From the NCBI GenBank assembly GCA_005778115.1, contig SXKJ01000027.1, positions 1-43,809 on the forward strand: DNA of 43,809 bases. The letters run 5' to 3'. A model generated the notes under the pieces. That model was not told the DNA's origin and searched no databases. It saw only the letters and a list, made by a program, of their open reading frames with translations. A program made the translations under genes and the position numbers. Of the stretch, positions 1 through 9,161 are shown piece after piece. The stretch comes from Planctomyces sp. Lineage in GTDB: Bacteria; Planctomycetota; Planctomycetia; Planctomycetales; Planctomycetaceae. Numbering within the stretch: the first letter of the stretch is position 1; every line of letters starts with the position of its first letter.

Positions 1-17
1 AGAACCGCGAGAATTGT

Positions 18-43
18 GGTGAGTCTCGATGACTCGACCCACC
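18..43. repeat. Short palindrome, copy 1 of the TCGATGACTCGA element
   Basis: This imperfect palindrome has outer arms GGTGAGTC and GACCCACC around the centre TCGATGACTC. A 26-base copy with 24 identical positions lies at 35362-35387, just upstream of lysA. It ends about 180 bases before the asd start. It is probably one of a dispersed repeat family; a regulatory role is not shown. Confidence 0.7.
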
Positions 44-215
44 CTACGCTTGGAAAACATCCCAAAGGTGTTGTGAGCGATTCGCCGCTGTATTTTCGCG
101 TAGTCGCTTCGTATTCTGTTCCGTCCTTCCGCTCGCCAAAGCTGCTGGGAGACGGCTTTTCGAGATTCACTTTTCTTCCACACCATGCTGTTCAAGCCAC
201 AGCGAAAATCGGCTC

Positions 216-226
216 AGGAGTTGATC
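216..226 (+). promoter_or_regulatory. Ribosome binding site that fixes the asd start at GTG 227
   Basis: AGGAG at 216-220 sits six bases before an in-frame GTG at 227. The ATG at 185, 14 codons upstream, would put this site inside the gene and would add a non-conserved extension before the Rossmann-fold start. The GTG start gives the family-typical beginning FQSVAIVGATGAVG. Confidence 0.75.
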
Positions 227-1246
227 GTGTTTCAGTCTGTTGCCATCGTCGGGGCCACTGGGGCCGTGGGTCGGATCATGTGTCAGTTGCTCGAGGAACG
301 CGCCTACCAAGCCGGCAGTTTTACGTTCCTCTCGTCGAAGCGGAGTGCTGGCACGAAGCTGACGTTTCAGGGCAAGGAATACACGGTTCAAGAACTGACG
401 AAGGACTCGTTCAAGGGACACGATCTGGTCATAGGCAGCACGCCGGATGAGACAGCTGGCGATTACTTTCCGGCGGCGGTCGAAGCTGGCTGCCTCGTCA
501 TCGACGAGTCCGGTTTCTTCCGTATGAAGCCCGAAGTGCCGCTCGTCATCCCGGAAATCAATCCGCAAGACGCGCTCGCGCTGTTGAAGGCCGGACGCGG
601 GATCATCTCCAGCCCGAACTGCTCGACCACGCAGATGGTCATCGCACTGAAGCCACTGCACGATGCGGCTCGCGTGACGCGGTGTATCGTCAGCACCTAC
701 CAAGCCGTCAGCGGAGCCGGCTTGCAAGGCTCGGTCGATCTCTTCGAGGGAACCAAGGCCAGCCTCGCCAGCGGCGAGTATGCGTACTCGGCGTTCAAGC
801 ACGCGATCGCGTTCAACGCCATCCCGCAGATCGGCGGCCCGAAGGAAGAGGGCTACACCAGCGAAGAGATGAAGATGGTTTACGAGACTCGGAAGATTCT
901 CGGCGACCAGTCAATCCAGATCTCCGCGACGTGCATCCGCATTCCGGTCGCCAACTGCCACAGTGAGACCATCTGGGTGGAAACCGAACGCCCGGTCTCA
1001 CCCGAGGAAGCTCGCAAGCTGTTCGAATCGTTCCCCGGCATTGTGGTGCTCGACGATCTGGCGAACGGCCAATACCCGATGCCGATGCACTGCTCCGGTC
1101 GCGACGAAGTCTTCATCGGCCGCATCCGCCGAGATCTCTCGCACCCCAACGGTCTCACCTTCTGGTGTGTCAGCGACAACCTGCGAAAAGGTGCTGCAAC
1201 CAACGCGGTGCAGATCGCAGAGCTGCTGGCAAACCACAAGGGATGA
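227..1246 (+). CDS. asd: Aspartate-semialdehyde dehydrogenase
   Basis: The product reduces aspartyl phosphate to aspartate semialdehyde with NADPH, at the branch leading to lysine/diaminopimelate, threonine and methionine. It acts in the cytoplasm. The protein begins with the dinucleotide-binding motif GATGAVG (about residues 9-15). The catalytic cysteine lies in SSPNCSTTQ at about residue 132. IRIPVANCHSE and the late HPNGLTFWCVSDNLRKGAA segment are typical of the C-terminal part, where NLRKGAA is a family signature. At 339 residues it has normal length. The GTG start is preferred because of a strong ribosome site; an ATG at 185 is the alternative. The gene stands alone, followed by a palindrome and a minus-strand gene. 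lysA of the same pathway lies 34 kb away. Confidence 0.95.
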   Translation: MFQSVAIVGATGAVGRIMCQLLEERAYQAGSFTFLSSKRSAGTKLTFQGKEYTVQELTKDSFKGHDLVIGSTPDETAGDYFPAAVEAGCLVIDESGFFRMKPEVPLVIPEINPQDALALLKAGRGIISSPNCSTTQMVIALKPLHDAARVTRCIVSTYQAVSGAGLQGSVDLFEGTKASLASGEYAYSAFKHAIAFNAIPQIGGPKEEGYTSEEMKMVYETRKILGDQSIQISATCIRIPVANCHSETIWVETERPVSPEEARKLFESFPGIVVLDDLANGQYPMPMHCSGRDEVFIGRIRRDLSHPNGLTFWCVSDNLRKGAATNAVQIAELLANHKG

Positions 1247-1391
1247 TTACTGAGGGAAACTGAAACCTTGGCGTTGGCACCAAGATTTGTGCGCGTGCGA
1301 GATGGCACTGGTCCAATTCGTTAGCCAATGATTTCTCCGAGGGCAGGCCGTGTCCTTCGGTGGCGGTTGAGTAGAAGCGGTTGCAAAATTT

Positions 1392-1455
1392 AGCACGACG
1401 CGCAAGCGAGTGGTCAAAACGTCGGACAATCAACCACTCGCTCGCGCGTCGTGCT
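1392..1455. repeat. Palindrome family A, copy 1
   Basis: The arms are 1392-1414 and 1433-1455, 23 bases each with one mismatch, around an 18-base loop. The arm contains AGCACGACGCGC followed by AGCGAGTGGT. The same arm occurs at 11248, 28887 and 30673. It lies between the convergent ends of asd and the membrane protein gene and could fold as a terminator, but it has no clear T-run. Confidence 0.9.
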
Positions 1456-1535
1456 GGGTTTGAAACTGCCTCTAGCATTTCCCGCCAATCGTTCCATCGC
1501 GGTCGCGTGTCGGCCGAACAATCCACGCGATTCCA

Positions 1536-2342
1536 TCACTTCGATTGCGGCGCGGAGTCGCTTGCGGGGGCCGCTGGTGCCATCGTCGGTGCGACGAACG
1601 GAGTCGTCGGAGAGTTCTTCTCACCCGACGTCTCCAGCGCCGCTTGCATCCGGTCCAGCAGCATGATCTTTTGCCAAATGTTGCGTGTGAGTCCGTTGGT
1701 CAGCGATGTGATCTCGTCGACGGCATCCAAGGCGACGGCATCAGGAAACTCTTGCACGTAGATCGCAGCGGTCTTGCTGATTATCGACAGCATTTCGCTG
1801 GAGTAGTCGAGATACCGGCCCAGTTCGAACGGCGTCAGCGTCCGTTCGGGGGACGAGGGAGTGGGTGGTCCCCCCAGCAGCAGCGGTTCCGGATCTTTGG
1901 TGAGTTGGTGCATATCGACGATGTGCGCCATCGACCGCAGTTCGTGCAGTGCTTTGAGTGCCTGGCGGCGCTTGAAACGCAATTCCCAAGAGAACACGAA
2001 CAGACTCATCGCACCGATCGCGGCGAGACATGAAATCAGGCCATCCATGGTTTGAGCAAAACCGCTCACCTTGTAGATATCGTCGCTGGGCTGCACTCTC
2101 CACGCGAACCACGTCGCCAGGGCGAGTCCGCTGGTCACCAAGAGACACTGCACGACTCGCAACGGAATGTTCGGGCGGCTGATGTGATGCGCCCGCTCGG
2201 CGGCTTCACGAGCCATGACGGTCAGTTCGGCCGCAACTTCACGCAAACTGGCGTCCGGAAAACGCTCAGTGATGCGCTTTTCGAGAAGCTCGACGGTTCC
2301 GACAACCATCTCGGGTTGCAGGCTGCGAAAGCGTTTGGGCAT
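1536..2342 (-). CDS. Hypothetical membrane protein with two helices, downstream of nfeD
   Basis: This 268-residue protein is not recognised. Two hydrophobic stretches can be seen, at about residues 63-83 (VVQCLLVTSGLALATW) and 100-123 (LISCLAAIGAMSLFVFSWEL). A basic cytoplasmic-looking segment FKRRQALKALHELR follows, then a largely helical region. The C-terminal 30 residues are rich in Pro, Ala, Ser and Thr and are probably disordered. Its ATG lies 12 bases after the stop codon of the NfeD-type protease on the same strand, so the two are likely cotranscribed. It could therefore be a partner or accessory protein of that protease, which is inference from position only. Confidence 0.75.
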   Translation of the reverse strand: MPKRFRSLQPEMVVGTVELLEKRITERFPDASLREVAAELTVMAREAAERAHHISRPNIPLRVVQCLLVTSGLALATWFAWRVQPSDDIYKVSGFAQTMDGLISCLAAIGAMSLFVFSWELRFKRRQALKALHELRSMAHIVDMHQLTKDPEPLLLGGPPTPSSPERTLTPFELGRYLDYSSEMLSIISKTAAIYVQEFPDAVALDAVDEITSLTNGLTRNIWQKIMLLDRMQAALETSGEKNSPTTPFVAPTMAPAAPASDSAPQSK

Positions 2343-2354
2343 GAATGAAACCTG

Positions 2355-4625
2355 TTACGCCTTGCGGACGATGATGCGGTTGCCGGTGACTTCAGTGACG
2401 ACGATCTTCTGGCCGGGGTCGATGAAGTCCCCTTGGCTCTGCACATCAAAGACTTGCTCGCCGAAGCGAGCTTTGCCGGCGGGCCGAAGTGTTGTGAACG
2501 CATCGCCCTCTTGATTCAGCAACCATTCGAATCCAGCAGTCAGCGTACCTCCCAGCATATCCGGACGGAGACGCGGAGCATCGACATCCGCCCCGGTCGG
2601 ATCGGGCGGGGACAGAATCAAGTGCTTCAAGAACGGCATCTGCGGCAGATAGCGACTGATGAGCATCGTCACGCCGATGACGCTGACCAGCGCGACGCTC
2701 AGCGTGCCCAGCGACTTGGTCATCTGAGTCATCTCGGAACTGGTTGTCGGGAGCACGAATGTTTGGCTGGCCAACACCAACGACGCCAAGATCGCCAATA
2801 CTCCGGAGATGCCAAAGATGCCGAAGCCGGGAACGACAAAAATCTCCATCAGAATCAGGCCGACGCCGAACAGAAACAGCACGATCTCCAACACGTCGGC
2901 CGTGCCTCCCAGGAAATGGCTCCAGAAGAACAGCATGAAGCAGAACGCCGACGCAATGCCGCAGAACGACGTCATCGTGTGCAGTTCCAGATAGATCAGC
3001 ACGCTGCCAGCCAGCAGCAACAGGATCGTCATCCCCGGCGTGTTGAGCGTCCAGACAAGCGTATCGACCCAGGTGCGGCCGACCGCTTGCGGGATCTCCC
3101 CTTCTGGGATTCCCAGCCGCTGCCGCAATTCGTCTTCGTCGGCGACTGGAGCTAAGGCCAGCTTGAGTTCGAAGGAACGCAGGCCATCCACGATCAGAAG
3201 GTTTTCCCCTTGGCATTCCGGAACGACGCGACCTTTGATCCATTCACCGTTCGAGATGGCGATCTCTTCGTCGCTCATAAACGAGACGCGGCCGTTTTCG
3301 CGATGCGTCACCTGGAAGACATCCAGGTCTTTGTCGGCCATCGCCTGGCAGAGACCGGGCGGGCGGCCCTTTCGTTCGGCGAGCTTCTTCAATTCTGTTC
3401 GCAGAAAACTGACATCACCTTCGCCCGCTTTCTCAAGTTGCCGTCCGGGTCGGTTCGAAACTGGCGTGGCGTCACCAATCGTCGCGCTATTTTGCAGAAT
3501 GATCTCGTCGCAACCCAAGGCAACGATCGCCGCGCCGCTGTGAGCTGACTTCGGAATATACGCGACTGTCCGAATCTTCTTGCTGTCGAGATCCGCGATC
3601 GCGTTGGCAATCGACAGGCTTGGTCCGAGTTCACCACCGGGAGAGTCGATCTCGAACAGGATCAGATTGACGTTTGAGGATCTCACGCGGCGAATTTCTC
3701 GCTCGACAAAACCTTCCAAGACCGACTCGATGGTTTCATCGATCCGGATGCGGACGACGCGCGGGGTTTCTCCAGCGGTCGCGTTCTCGCGCAGGAACTC
3801 GCGCGGGAAGTTGTAGAGATCGGCCAAATCGGTGCGAAGTTCCGCCGTCTGCGAAACAAGCACATCCAGTGCTCTGGCGCGGCGGCCGGAAAACGAGCCC
3901 AATTCCCCGGCCTCTTTGATCGTGATCACGTCCTGCACGACGACTTTGTTGTCGAGCAACCGTCGATGATCGTCCGAGGTCAGGACGCGGCTTTCGGAAC
4001 CCTTGCGTCCATCCGCGTCAGCCTCGAGCTTGACCTTCAGCACCGTCTTCTGCGGGTCCATCAAACCGACGACGAGCCCGGAGCTCAACTTGGGATTCAA
4101 TCGCTTCTCGACCAGAGATAGCACGAACTGTTGCTCTTCCGCGTCCAACGCTTTGCCGCGTCCGATGTCCCCCAGTTCGGCATCCGGGTGCATCACGATT
4201 TCTTTGCAGGCCAAGGCGAGGATCACGTTGTAGCCATCGATCCGCTTCTTGTCTTTCGGTTCCGGAATCCACGCGATGGTCCGCAACGAACCGAACTTCG
4301 CCGAGGTCAGTTCCTTCGCCAGATCGCGAAGCGATCCGAAGCGACTCGTTCCCGGACCAATCTCCAGAATCAAGATGGCCGAGCGGCCCTCTTGTTCGCC
4401 TTGCTGCTGCACCTTCCTCGCGGCATTCAGCACTTTGGCTTGGACGGCGTCACTGACGGGGCTGCCCACGCTCAGATACATCGCCAAAGGCGACTTCATG
4501 GCGGCCGGGGCGGGAGGGTCATTGGACTCTTCGGAACGGAGCGTCCGCGCCCACGGGCTAGGGCCGAGCAAACCAATGCTCAACAGCCAAATGCTCATCC
4601 CACTGAGAACACGAAGCCATTGCAC
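2355..4625 (-). CDS. NfeD-family membrane-bound serine protease (ClpP class) with two ClpP-like domains
   Basis: Long NfeD proteins join a ClpP-type Ser-Lys protease to membrane helices and an OB-fold, and are linked to membrane protein quality control. An N-terminal hydrophobic signal (about residues 5-22) is followed by a first ClpP-like domain (about 45-220). Its DKKRIDGYNVILALACKEIVM segment lacks a serine nucleophile. The second domain (about 295-470) has FEIDSPGGE, SAHSGAAIVALGCDEI and SATIGDATPV. Ser363 aligns with the nucleophile of Pyrococcus 1510-N and Lys413 in ELKKLAERKGR with its catalytic lysine. Helices follow (about 520-690), with a C-terminal NfeD OB-fold ending VTGNRIIVRKA. 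At 756 residues it is longer than usual because of the extra domain. The next gene starts 12 bases downstream. Confidence 0.9.
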   Translation of the reverse strand: MQWLRVLSGMSIWLLSIGLLGPSPWARTLRSEESNDPPAPAAMKSPLAMYLSVGSPVSDAVQAKVLNAARKVQQQGEQEGRSAILILEIGPGTSRFGSLRDLAKELTSAKFGSLRTIAWIPEPKDKKRIDGYNVILALACKEIVMHPDAELGDIGRGKALDAEEQQFVLSLVEKRLNPKLSSGLVVGLMDPQKTVLKVKLEADADGRKGSESRVLTSDDHRRLLDNKVVVQDVITIKEAGELGSFSGRRARALDVLVSQTAELRTDLADLYNFPREFLRENATAGETPRVVRIRIDETIESVLEGFVEREIRRVRSSNVNLILFEIDSPGGELGPSLSIANAIADLDSKKIRTVAYIPKSAHSGAAIVALGCDEIILQNSATIGDATPVSNRPGRQLEKAGEGDVSFLRTELKKLAERKGRPPGLCQAMADKDLDVFQVTHRENGRVSFMSDEEIAISNGEWIKGRVVPECQGENLLIVDGLRSFELKLALAPVADEDELRQRLGIPEGEIPQAVGRTWVDTLVWTLNTPGMTILLLLAGSVLIYLELHTMTSFCGIASAFCFMLFFWSHFLGGTADVLEIVLFLFGVGLILMEIFVVPGFGIFGISGVLAILASLVLASQTFVLPTTSSEMTQMTKSLGTLSVALVSVIGVTMLISRYLPQMPFLKHLILSPPDPTGADVDAPRLRPDMLGGTLTAGFEWLLNQEGDAFTTLRPAGKARFGEQVFDVQSQGDFIDPGQKIVVTEVTGNRIIVRKA

Positions 4626-5223
4626 GATGTATCTCCGACAAACCTCAGCCCGGTGATCATCCGGCGGTGTGAATTATAGGTCCGTCCAAAAATGACCGTC
4701 AAATCGCGGTAGCGAAGGTGATACCAGCCTAACGCAGCGAAGCCGCAACCCGTAGGTTGGGGCTCTGTCCCGATCTGGCCGGGACGGAGTCCCAACCTGC
4801 GAATGGCGAACCGTCAACAGCCGGTGATTCGCCCGGTAACGTGAATACTTGCCAAACCGACTCTGCTTGCGGCGAGGCCGTTTCAGGTCGTGACGGTCAT
4901 CCGCCAGTGAGCCATTCAAATCGACGGCGACCGGCGATCGGACCCGGCATGTCCCCCGCACTCGGTCAATTGTGGTGTAGATTACCCCGCAGCGAAACCG
5001 TTTGTTGGGGCACTTTGGTTCCCGCAACGTCCGCACAATCGGCATGATTGTTAAAACCTGATTGACGCTCTTCGATGACGACGATTAGCATCACTCAGGA
5101 ATTCCTCCCAAGTTCCGGAGCAATTCCTAGAGATGCGGCGACGATTGCCGTGAACTGCGATCAGCCGTTTGGCAATTGACTCCGTTCTCGTCCGCCCTTC
5201 GTTCTCATTCAAAGGATGTCAAC
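4626..5223. other. 598-base intergenic region between divergent genes
   Basis: It separates the start of the NfeD-type gene from the DUF1559 gene and should hold both promoters. It contains the palindrome at 4752-4800. The small open frames here have no ribosome sites, domains or coding-like composition, and I see no gene. A ribosome site (AAAGGA at 5211-5216) at its right end serves the ATG at 5224. Confidence 0.7.
4752..4800. repeat. Palindrome of the GTAG type upstream of nfeD
   Basis: The arms 4752-4772 and 4780-4800 match at 18 of 21 positions around a seven-base loop. All three mismatches would be G.T-type pairs in one strand. The element starts GTAGGTTGGG and the other arm carries CCCAACCTGC. 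It lies between divergent genes, so it is unlikely to be a terminator for either. Confidence 0.85.
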
Positions 5224-6285
5224 ATGCTGCCACGCCAACGCCGCCGTGGATTCACCCTCATCGAATTGCTGGTCGTGATTTTCATCATTGCGATCTTGAT
5301 CGCGATTCTGTTGCCCGCTGTGCAACAAGCGCGCGAGGCGGCTCGCCGCTCGCAGTGCCAGAACAACCTTAAGCAGATCGGTTTGGCGCTGCACAACTAT
5401 CACAACATCCATAAGACATTTCCCCCGGGGTCCATCAATACGCTCTTCACGAACATCACCCCGTCCACGGCGCAGCGTCAGACAAACCCGGTTGAAGCCG
5501 GGCAGATGAACTCGACCTTGTTGGGGTATCACGGCACGAGCTGGATGCTGCATATCCTGCCGCAGATGGACTACAAGACCGTCAGCACGAATTGGCTTTA
5601 TACGCTGAATGTCTACGACAACGGCATGACGAACAGCACGGTCTTCAATCCCTTCCGCCCGGCACACACCGATGTTGCTGGTTTCTATTGCCCGACTCGT
5701 CGCGCCGATATGAATCTCGGAAAATTGTCCTATGTCAAACGTCCCGATAGCGCCAATCCCATGCCGGGTGGCGCAGGCGGGCTGTGGACCAAAGGCGGCA
5801 ACGACTACAGCGGTTGTGCCGGACGAGGTCTGCTTTTCAATGACATGGCGATGGGTGTGTCGGGCCGTCCTATGTACGCGCTATTGCCCGATCAAATCCA
5901 AAACGATCTGCTTCAAGTGTACACGCCATCGCCGATCAACCGCGGAGTGTTCTACGCGAACAGCAAAACTCGCATCGCGGACATTTCGGACGGCACCAGC
6001 CAATCCTTCATGGTGGGCGAGGCCGCCCGATTGAATCATGCCACGAACATCCTGCAGCAAAGCAACGACGGTTGGGCGTGGGGCGGTGCCGCGACGTTGT
6101 TCACCACCCGCAACGGACTGAACAAGGGCCTGCACTACGACGCCCCCGCCAGCGATCATGAAAGCGGGGCATTTTTTGCGTACGCGGACGGTCGGGTTAG
6201 CTTCGTCAATCAGAACTTGAATCTTAATACCTTTTTCCTGCTTTCCAGCATCAGCGACGGGCTGACAGTGGAAGATGCTGAGTGA
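5224..6285 (+). CDS. DUF1559 protein with type IV pilin-like N-terminus
   Basis: DUF1559 proteins are abundant in planctomycetes and carry a prepilin-type N-terminus; their exact role is unknown. [20 protein letters not shown] at residues 7-26 is a prepilin peptidase site (cut after Gly9) followed by a hydrophobic helix. [27 protein letters not shown] is the conserved start of the DUF1559 domain. The C-terminal [11 protein letters not shown] is the family's DGxV end motif. The ATG at 5224 is chosen because AAAGGA lies seven bases upstream; a TTG at 5176 would place residues before the pilin motif. The length of 353 residues is typical. A hairpin follows the stop. Confidence 0.92.
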   Translation: MLPRQRRRGFTLIELLVVIFIIAILIAILLPAVQQAREAARRSQCQNNLKQIGLALHNYHNIHKTFPPGSINTLFTNITPSTAQRQTNPVEAGQMNSTLLGYHGTSWMLHILPQMDYKTVSTNWLYTLNVYDNGMTNSTVFNPFRPAHTDVAGFYCPTRRADMNLGKLSYVKRPDSANPMPGGAGGLWTKGGNDYSGCAGRGLLFNDMAMGVSGRPMYALLPDQIQNDLLQVYTPSPINRGVFYANSKTRIADISDGTSQSFMVGEAARLNHATNILQQSNDGWAWGGAATLFTTRNGLNKGLHYDAPASDHESGAFFAYADGRVSFVNQNLNLNTFFLLSSISDGLTVEDAE

Positions 6286-6335
6286 GTATTTAGACGGGCA
6301 ACTGAGTCGTGCCCTGTCTCTGCGGAAACCTCATG

Positions 6336-6374
6336 GAGGCAGCTTTCGAAACGTGACGTTGCGAGAGCTGCCTC
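6336..6374 (+). terminator. Hairpin after the DUF1559 gene
   Basis: The arms are 6336-6348 and 6362-6374, 13 bases with one G/T-type mismatch, around a 13-base loop, with the sequence TTAGTCTT after it. It lies 50 bases after the DUF1559 stop and 38 bases before the next start. It suggests at least partial termination and argues against starting the next gene upstream at 6275. Confidence 0.55.
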
Positions 6375-6412
6375 TTAGTCTTGGCCGCCGCGACTTATTG
6401 GGAGCCGGGCTG

Positions 6413-7480
6413 ATGTCGATTCGCTTCGAATGTGAGCAATGCGGATCGGTCCTGAAGATCAAAGAAGATCTAGCGGGCAAGCCCGGAAAGTGCCCGAAGT
6501 GCAAGACCGCCTTCACCGTTCCCGCCTCGGAAGGCGCAGCCGACAGTTCTGGAGAGATCGCCACCACAAGGGACTCAGGCGACGCCGAACCCATGCTGGC
6601 CATGACAAAACCCGGGAACGCGAACGACGACTTTGATCTGGATGCCTTTCTGTTGGACGAAGACGAAGCCAAGCCAAAAACAGCGAAGACTCGTTCGAGC
6701 AAGTCACGCCGCGATGACGACAATTCCGACCATTCGGAAAGTGGCGGCTCTGGTAGTCAGTCCAAAAAGGCCAACAAAGCAGAGGAGGGTGAGAGCTTCT
6801 CGATCAGCCGTGGACCGGACTCTCCAGACAAACGTCCGAAGCAGACATCGCTGCCGGACGACGACGAGGCCGATGAGCCACCGACTCCGTCGCGACGCCC
6901 ACCGGGGACGAATCCCAATGCCCCCGCATCCAACATCGCCAGCGATTTGCTGTCGAAGTCCGCCAAGAAAGGCAAGAAGACTTCGTGGACTGAAATCGGA
7001 TCGGAAAAGCGCGAAGAAGACCAGTTCGACTGGGAAGGCTTTCGCCGCGAAGTCCTCAAGAAGGCGCTCCCCTTGGTCGTCGGCGGAGTTGTCCTGTGCT
7101 GGGGACTGTTCAAATTGGTCAACTCCTCGATGAGTTCGAAGACGTTTGTGCCACCGCTGGGGCAAGTGACCGGAATGTTGACAATCAATGCGAAGCCTTT
7201 GGTGGGGGCGGAAGTCTGGTTCCATCCTGGGGTGAAATCCATTGAGAAGGATGGCAAGAAGCACCCAGTCAGTTCGTCGATGGGGATCACGGACGCTGTC
7301 GGACGATACGAGTTGACTTATGTTGGCGACTTGAAGGGCGCGGTCGTCGGCGAATGTCGTGTCCAGATCGTTGCCGCAGGACGGCAAGATGTCGCAGCGC
7401 AGTATTTGGGATTCAAGGCGACGGCGACCCAAACGGTCAAGAAGGGCAAGCAAAGCATCGACTTGGAACTCTCCAAATGA
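6413..7480 (+). CDS. Zinc-ribbon membrane protein with C-terminal transthyretin-like domain
   Basis: A short zinc ribbon opens the protein, with C7xxC10 and C27xxC30 (ECEQC and KCPKC), a fold common in planctomycete membrane proteins. Residues 45-200 are charged and low-complexity, rich in Asp, Glu, Lys and Ser, and probably disordered. A single helix, LPLVVGGVVLCWGLFKLV, lies at about 217-234. The last 110 residues (LGQVTGMLTINAKPLVGAEVWFHPG) resemble a carboxypeptidase regulatory-like/transthyretin domain, presumably outside the membrane. The ATG at 6413 is preferred over 6275 because the zinc ribbon begins there and a hairpin precedes it. The stop overlaps the start of the next gene by ATGA, implying translational coupling. 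Function is unknown. Confidence 0.8.
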   Translation: MSIRFECEQCGSVLKIKEDLAGKPGKCPKCKTAFTVPASEGAADSSGEIATTRDSGDAEPMLAMTKPGNANDDFDLDAFLLDEDEAKPKTAKTRSSKSRRDDDNSDHSESGGSGSQSKKANKAEEGESFSISRGPDSPDKRPKQTSLPDDDEADEPPTPSRRPPGTNPNAPASNIASDLLSKSAKKGKKTSWTEIGSEKREEDQFDWEGFRREVLKKALPLVVGGVVLCWGLFKLVNSSMSSKTFVPPLGQVTGMLTINAKPLVGAEVWFHPGVKSIEKDGKKHPVSSSMGITDAVGRYELTYVGDLKGAVVGECRVQIVAAGRQDVAAQYLGFKATATQTVKKGKQSIDLELSK

Positions 7481-8322
7481 CGAGCCAAGTCATGCAGGCT
7501 GAGACGACGCTCCCTGTTCGGTGGAATCACGCGGAAAGTGAGTCTTCGAGCGCCGGCCGGGGGTGGCTGTTCGCGTGGCTGCTGATGCTTCTTCCCGCGT
7601 GCAGCTCAACAACAGATCTCGCCAGTGAGAGACACGCAAAGGCGGTCAAGGCGCTGATCGATCTCGGAGCGGAAGTTCGCGATGTCCAAGACGAAGTCTC
7701 TCACGACCGCGGGACGTACGTGTTTCTGTTTCCTGAGCATTTCACGCACGATGGAAAGGTGCAAAACGAAGTGCTGATCCTGATCCGCGAGATTCAAGTG
7801 TTGTTCCTGGATGTGTCCGATACCCCCCTCAAGGACGAGGCCCTGCCGGAATTGGCACGCATGCCCAATCTGCAAGTGCTCAACGTCACGCGCACGCGGA
7901 TGACCGATCACGGCTTGAAGTTGGTCGCGGTGTCGCGCGACATTCGGTTGCTCAAGTTGAATCGCACGCGCATCACCGACGACGGACTCGCGTGTCTCGT
8001 CGAGATGCCGTCACTGCGCCTGATTTATCTGGGCGATACGACACTGACGGACGCGGCGTTGCCACATCTCGCCAAGCTGCCGCAGTTGGAAGCCATCAAG
8101 CTGTCCCGTCTGCCGATCACGGACGATGGCCTGCAGTCGCTCAAAGAATTGCCCCGACTTCGATTTCTGGGGCTCGACGGCACGTCTGTCACGGATGCGG
8201 GACTGCAACATCTCGAATTGCTCCCCAAACTGACTTACCTCGACGTGCAAAACACCGCTGTCAGCCAAAAGGCCGTCGAAGAATTTCGCAAGCGGCATCG
8301 CCAATGCCATCTGGAATACTGA
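7477..8322 (+). CDS. Leucine-rich-repeat lipoprotein
   Basis: The ATG at 7477 overlaps the previous stop (ATGA), so the two genes are translationally coupled. The first 28 residues are polar, then a hydrophobic segment ends in LLPACSS, a plausible lipobox with Cys42. The N-region is unusually long for a lipoprotein signal, so a membrane anchor is the alternative. From about residue 105 there are roughly seven repeats of the form L..L.L..T.[IVM]TD.GL, as in NLQVLNVTRTRMTDHGLK and LRFLGLDGTSVTDAGLQ. These are the ribonuclease-inhibitor-like LRRs common in planctomycetes. Such repeats usually bind proteins; no enzyme domain is visible. The protein has 281 residues. Confidence 0.85.
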   Translation: MTSQVMQAETTLPVRWNHAESESSSAGRGWLFAWLLMLLPACSSTTDLASERHAKAVKALIDLGAEVRDVQDEVSHDRGTYVFLFPEHFTHDGKVQNEVLILIREIQVLFLDVSDTPLKDEALPELARMPNLQVLNVTRTRMTDHGLKLVAVSRDIRLLKLNRTRITDDGLACLVEMPSLRLIYLGDTTLTDAALPHLAKLPQLEAIKLSRLPITDDGLQSLKELPRLRFLGLDGTSVTDAGLQHLELLPKLTYLDVQNTAVSQKAVEEFRKRHRQCHLEY

Positions 8323-8348
8323 TGGCGAGACGGCAGTCGCTGTTCTCG

Positions 8349-9146
8349 TTACTTCGCCCAACTGACTGGGTCGCTGCGAAAGCACTGTCGCAGCAGTTCA
8401 AACAAGGTCGCTGACTGCGAACGCATGCGATCAGGACGTTCGAAGAAGCACTCGGTGGCGACGCAAAAAAACTCTTCGGGATTCTCAGCCGCGTAATCGT
8501 CCAACAACGAACGACGGCCGCGATCCGAGTCACGGACTTGGCGTGCGAACTCTCGCTGAAATGCTTCGAGCCACGGCTCGCCCTGATTCGTCTGAGCGGT
8601 TGGGAACCAGCCGGCCAGCAATTCGTGCAACACATGAGCGAACTCGTGCAGCACGACGTTCGTCCCCGGAGGTACAATGTGTTCGGCGGTCGGCACTTCG
8701 CTCCAAACGAGGATGACTGTCCCGCTCTCGAACCATGACTCGCCGAGATGTTCGTCCTCGACATCGTCCTCGAGCTGCTGCATCCAATCGCCGTGCGAGT
8801 AATCGACACCTTCAACGCCGATCCGCGCCCGCTGACCCTGATAGGGTGTCGGATGCACCAGCACATGCCGCACGCGGCTCAGCCATTCGTCATCGAATCC
8901 GAGCACCGTCAGCGTCGCATACGCGGCGATGACGACGCGGACTTCCTCGGTGACTTCAAAGCCTCGGCAACCCTCCCAACAGGTCGCCCTCACGAAGAAC
9001 TGAATCCGCTGCCGCCATTTCGCGGTGAGTTCGGCCGACATTCGTTCGGCTTGTTTCACATGCTTTCGCAGCGTTTCTTCCCACGCTGCCGGAAACGGCT
9101 CCGCCAGCCAGCGACGACGGTGACGCTCTCGCAGCCAACCGAACAT
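8349..9146 (-). CDS. mtfA: MtfA-like zinc metallopeptidase (M90)
   Basis: MtfA proteins are cytosolic zinc peptidases; in Escherichia coli the protein also binds the repressor Mlc and so affects glucose PTS control. Here VLHEFAHVLHE at about residues 163-173 is the HExxH zinc site, and ENPEEFFCVATECFFERP near 222-240 supplies the downstream glutamate region typical of M90. The N-terminal FGWLRERHRRRWLAEPFPAAWEETLRKHV and the VRVVIAAYATLTVLGFD segment also fit. The 265-residue length matches the family. It starts 15 bases after the SMP-30 gene on the same strand, so they probably share a transcript. The Mlc link need not apply in planctomycetes. Confidence 0.92.
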   Translation of the reverse strand: MFGWLRERHRRRWLAEPFPAAWEETLRKHVKQAERMSAELTAKWRQRIQFFVRATCWEGCRGFEVTEEVRVVIAAYATLTVLGFDDEWLSRVRHVLVHPTPYQGQRARIGVEGVDYSHGDWMQQLEDDVEDEHLGESWFESGTVILVWSEVPTAEHIVPPGTNVVLHEFAHVLHELLAGWFPTAQTNQGEPWLEAFQREFARQVRDSDRGRRSLLDDYAAENPEEFFCVATECFFERPDRMRSQSATLFELLRQCFRSDPVSWAK

Positions 9147-9161
9147 CTCGCGCTCCCAAAA

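Noticed and set aside
1392-1455. This palindrome as the asd terminator
   Set aside because: It has no T-run, and the same element occurs between divergent genes where no terminator is needed.
4757-5047. A small gene upstream of the DUF1559 gene
   Set aside because: It has no ribosome site or hydrophobic or domain pattern and starts inside a palindrome.
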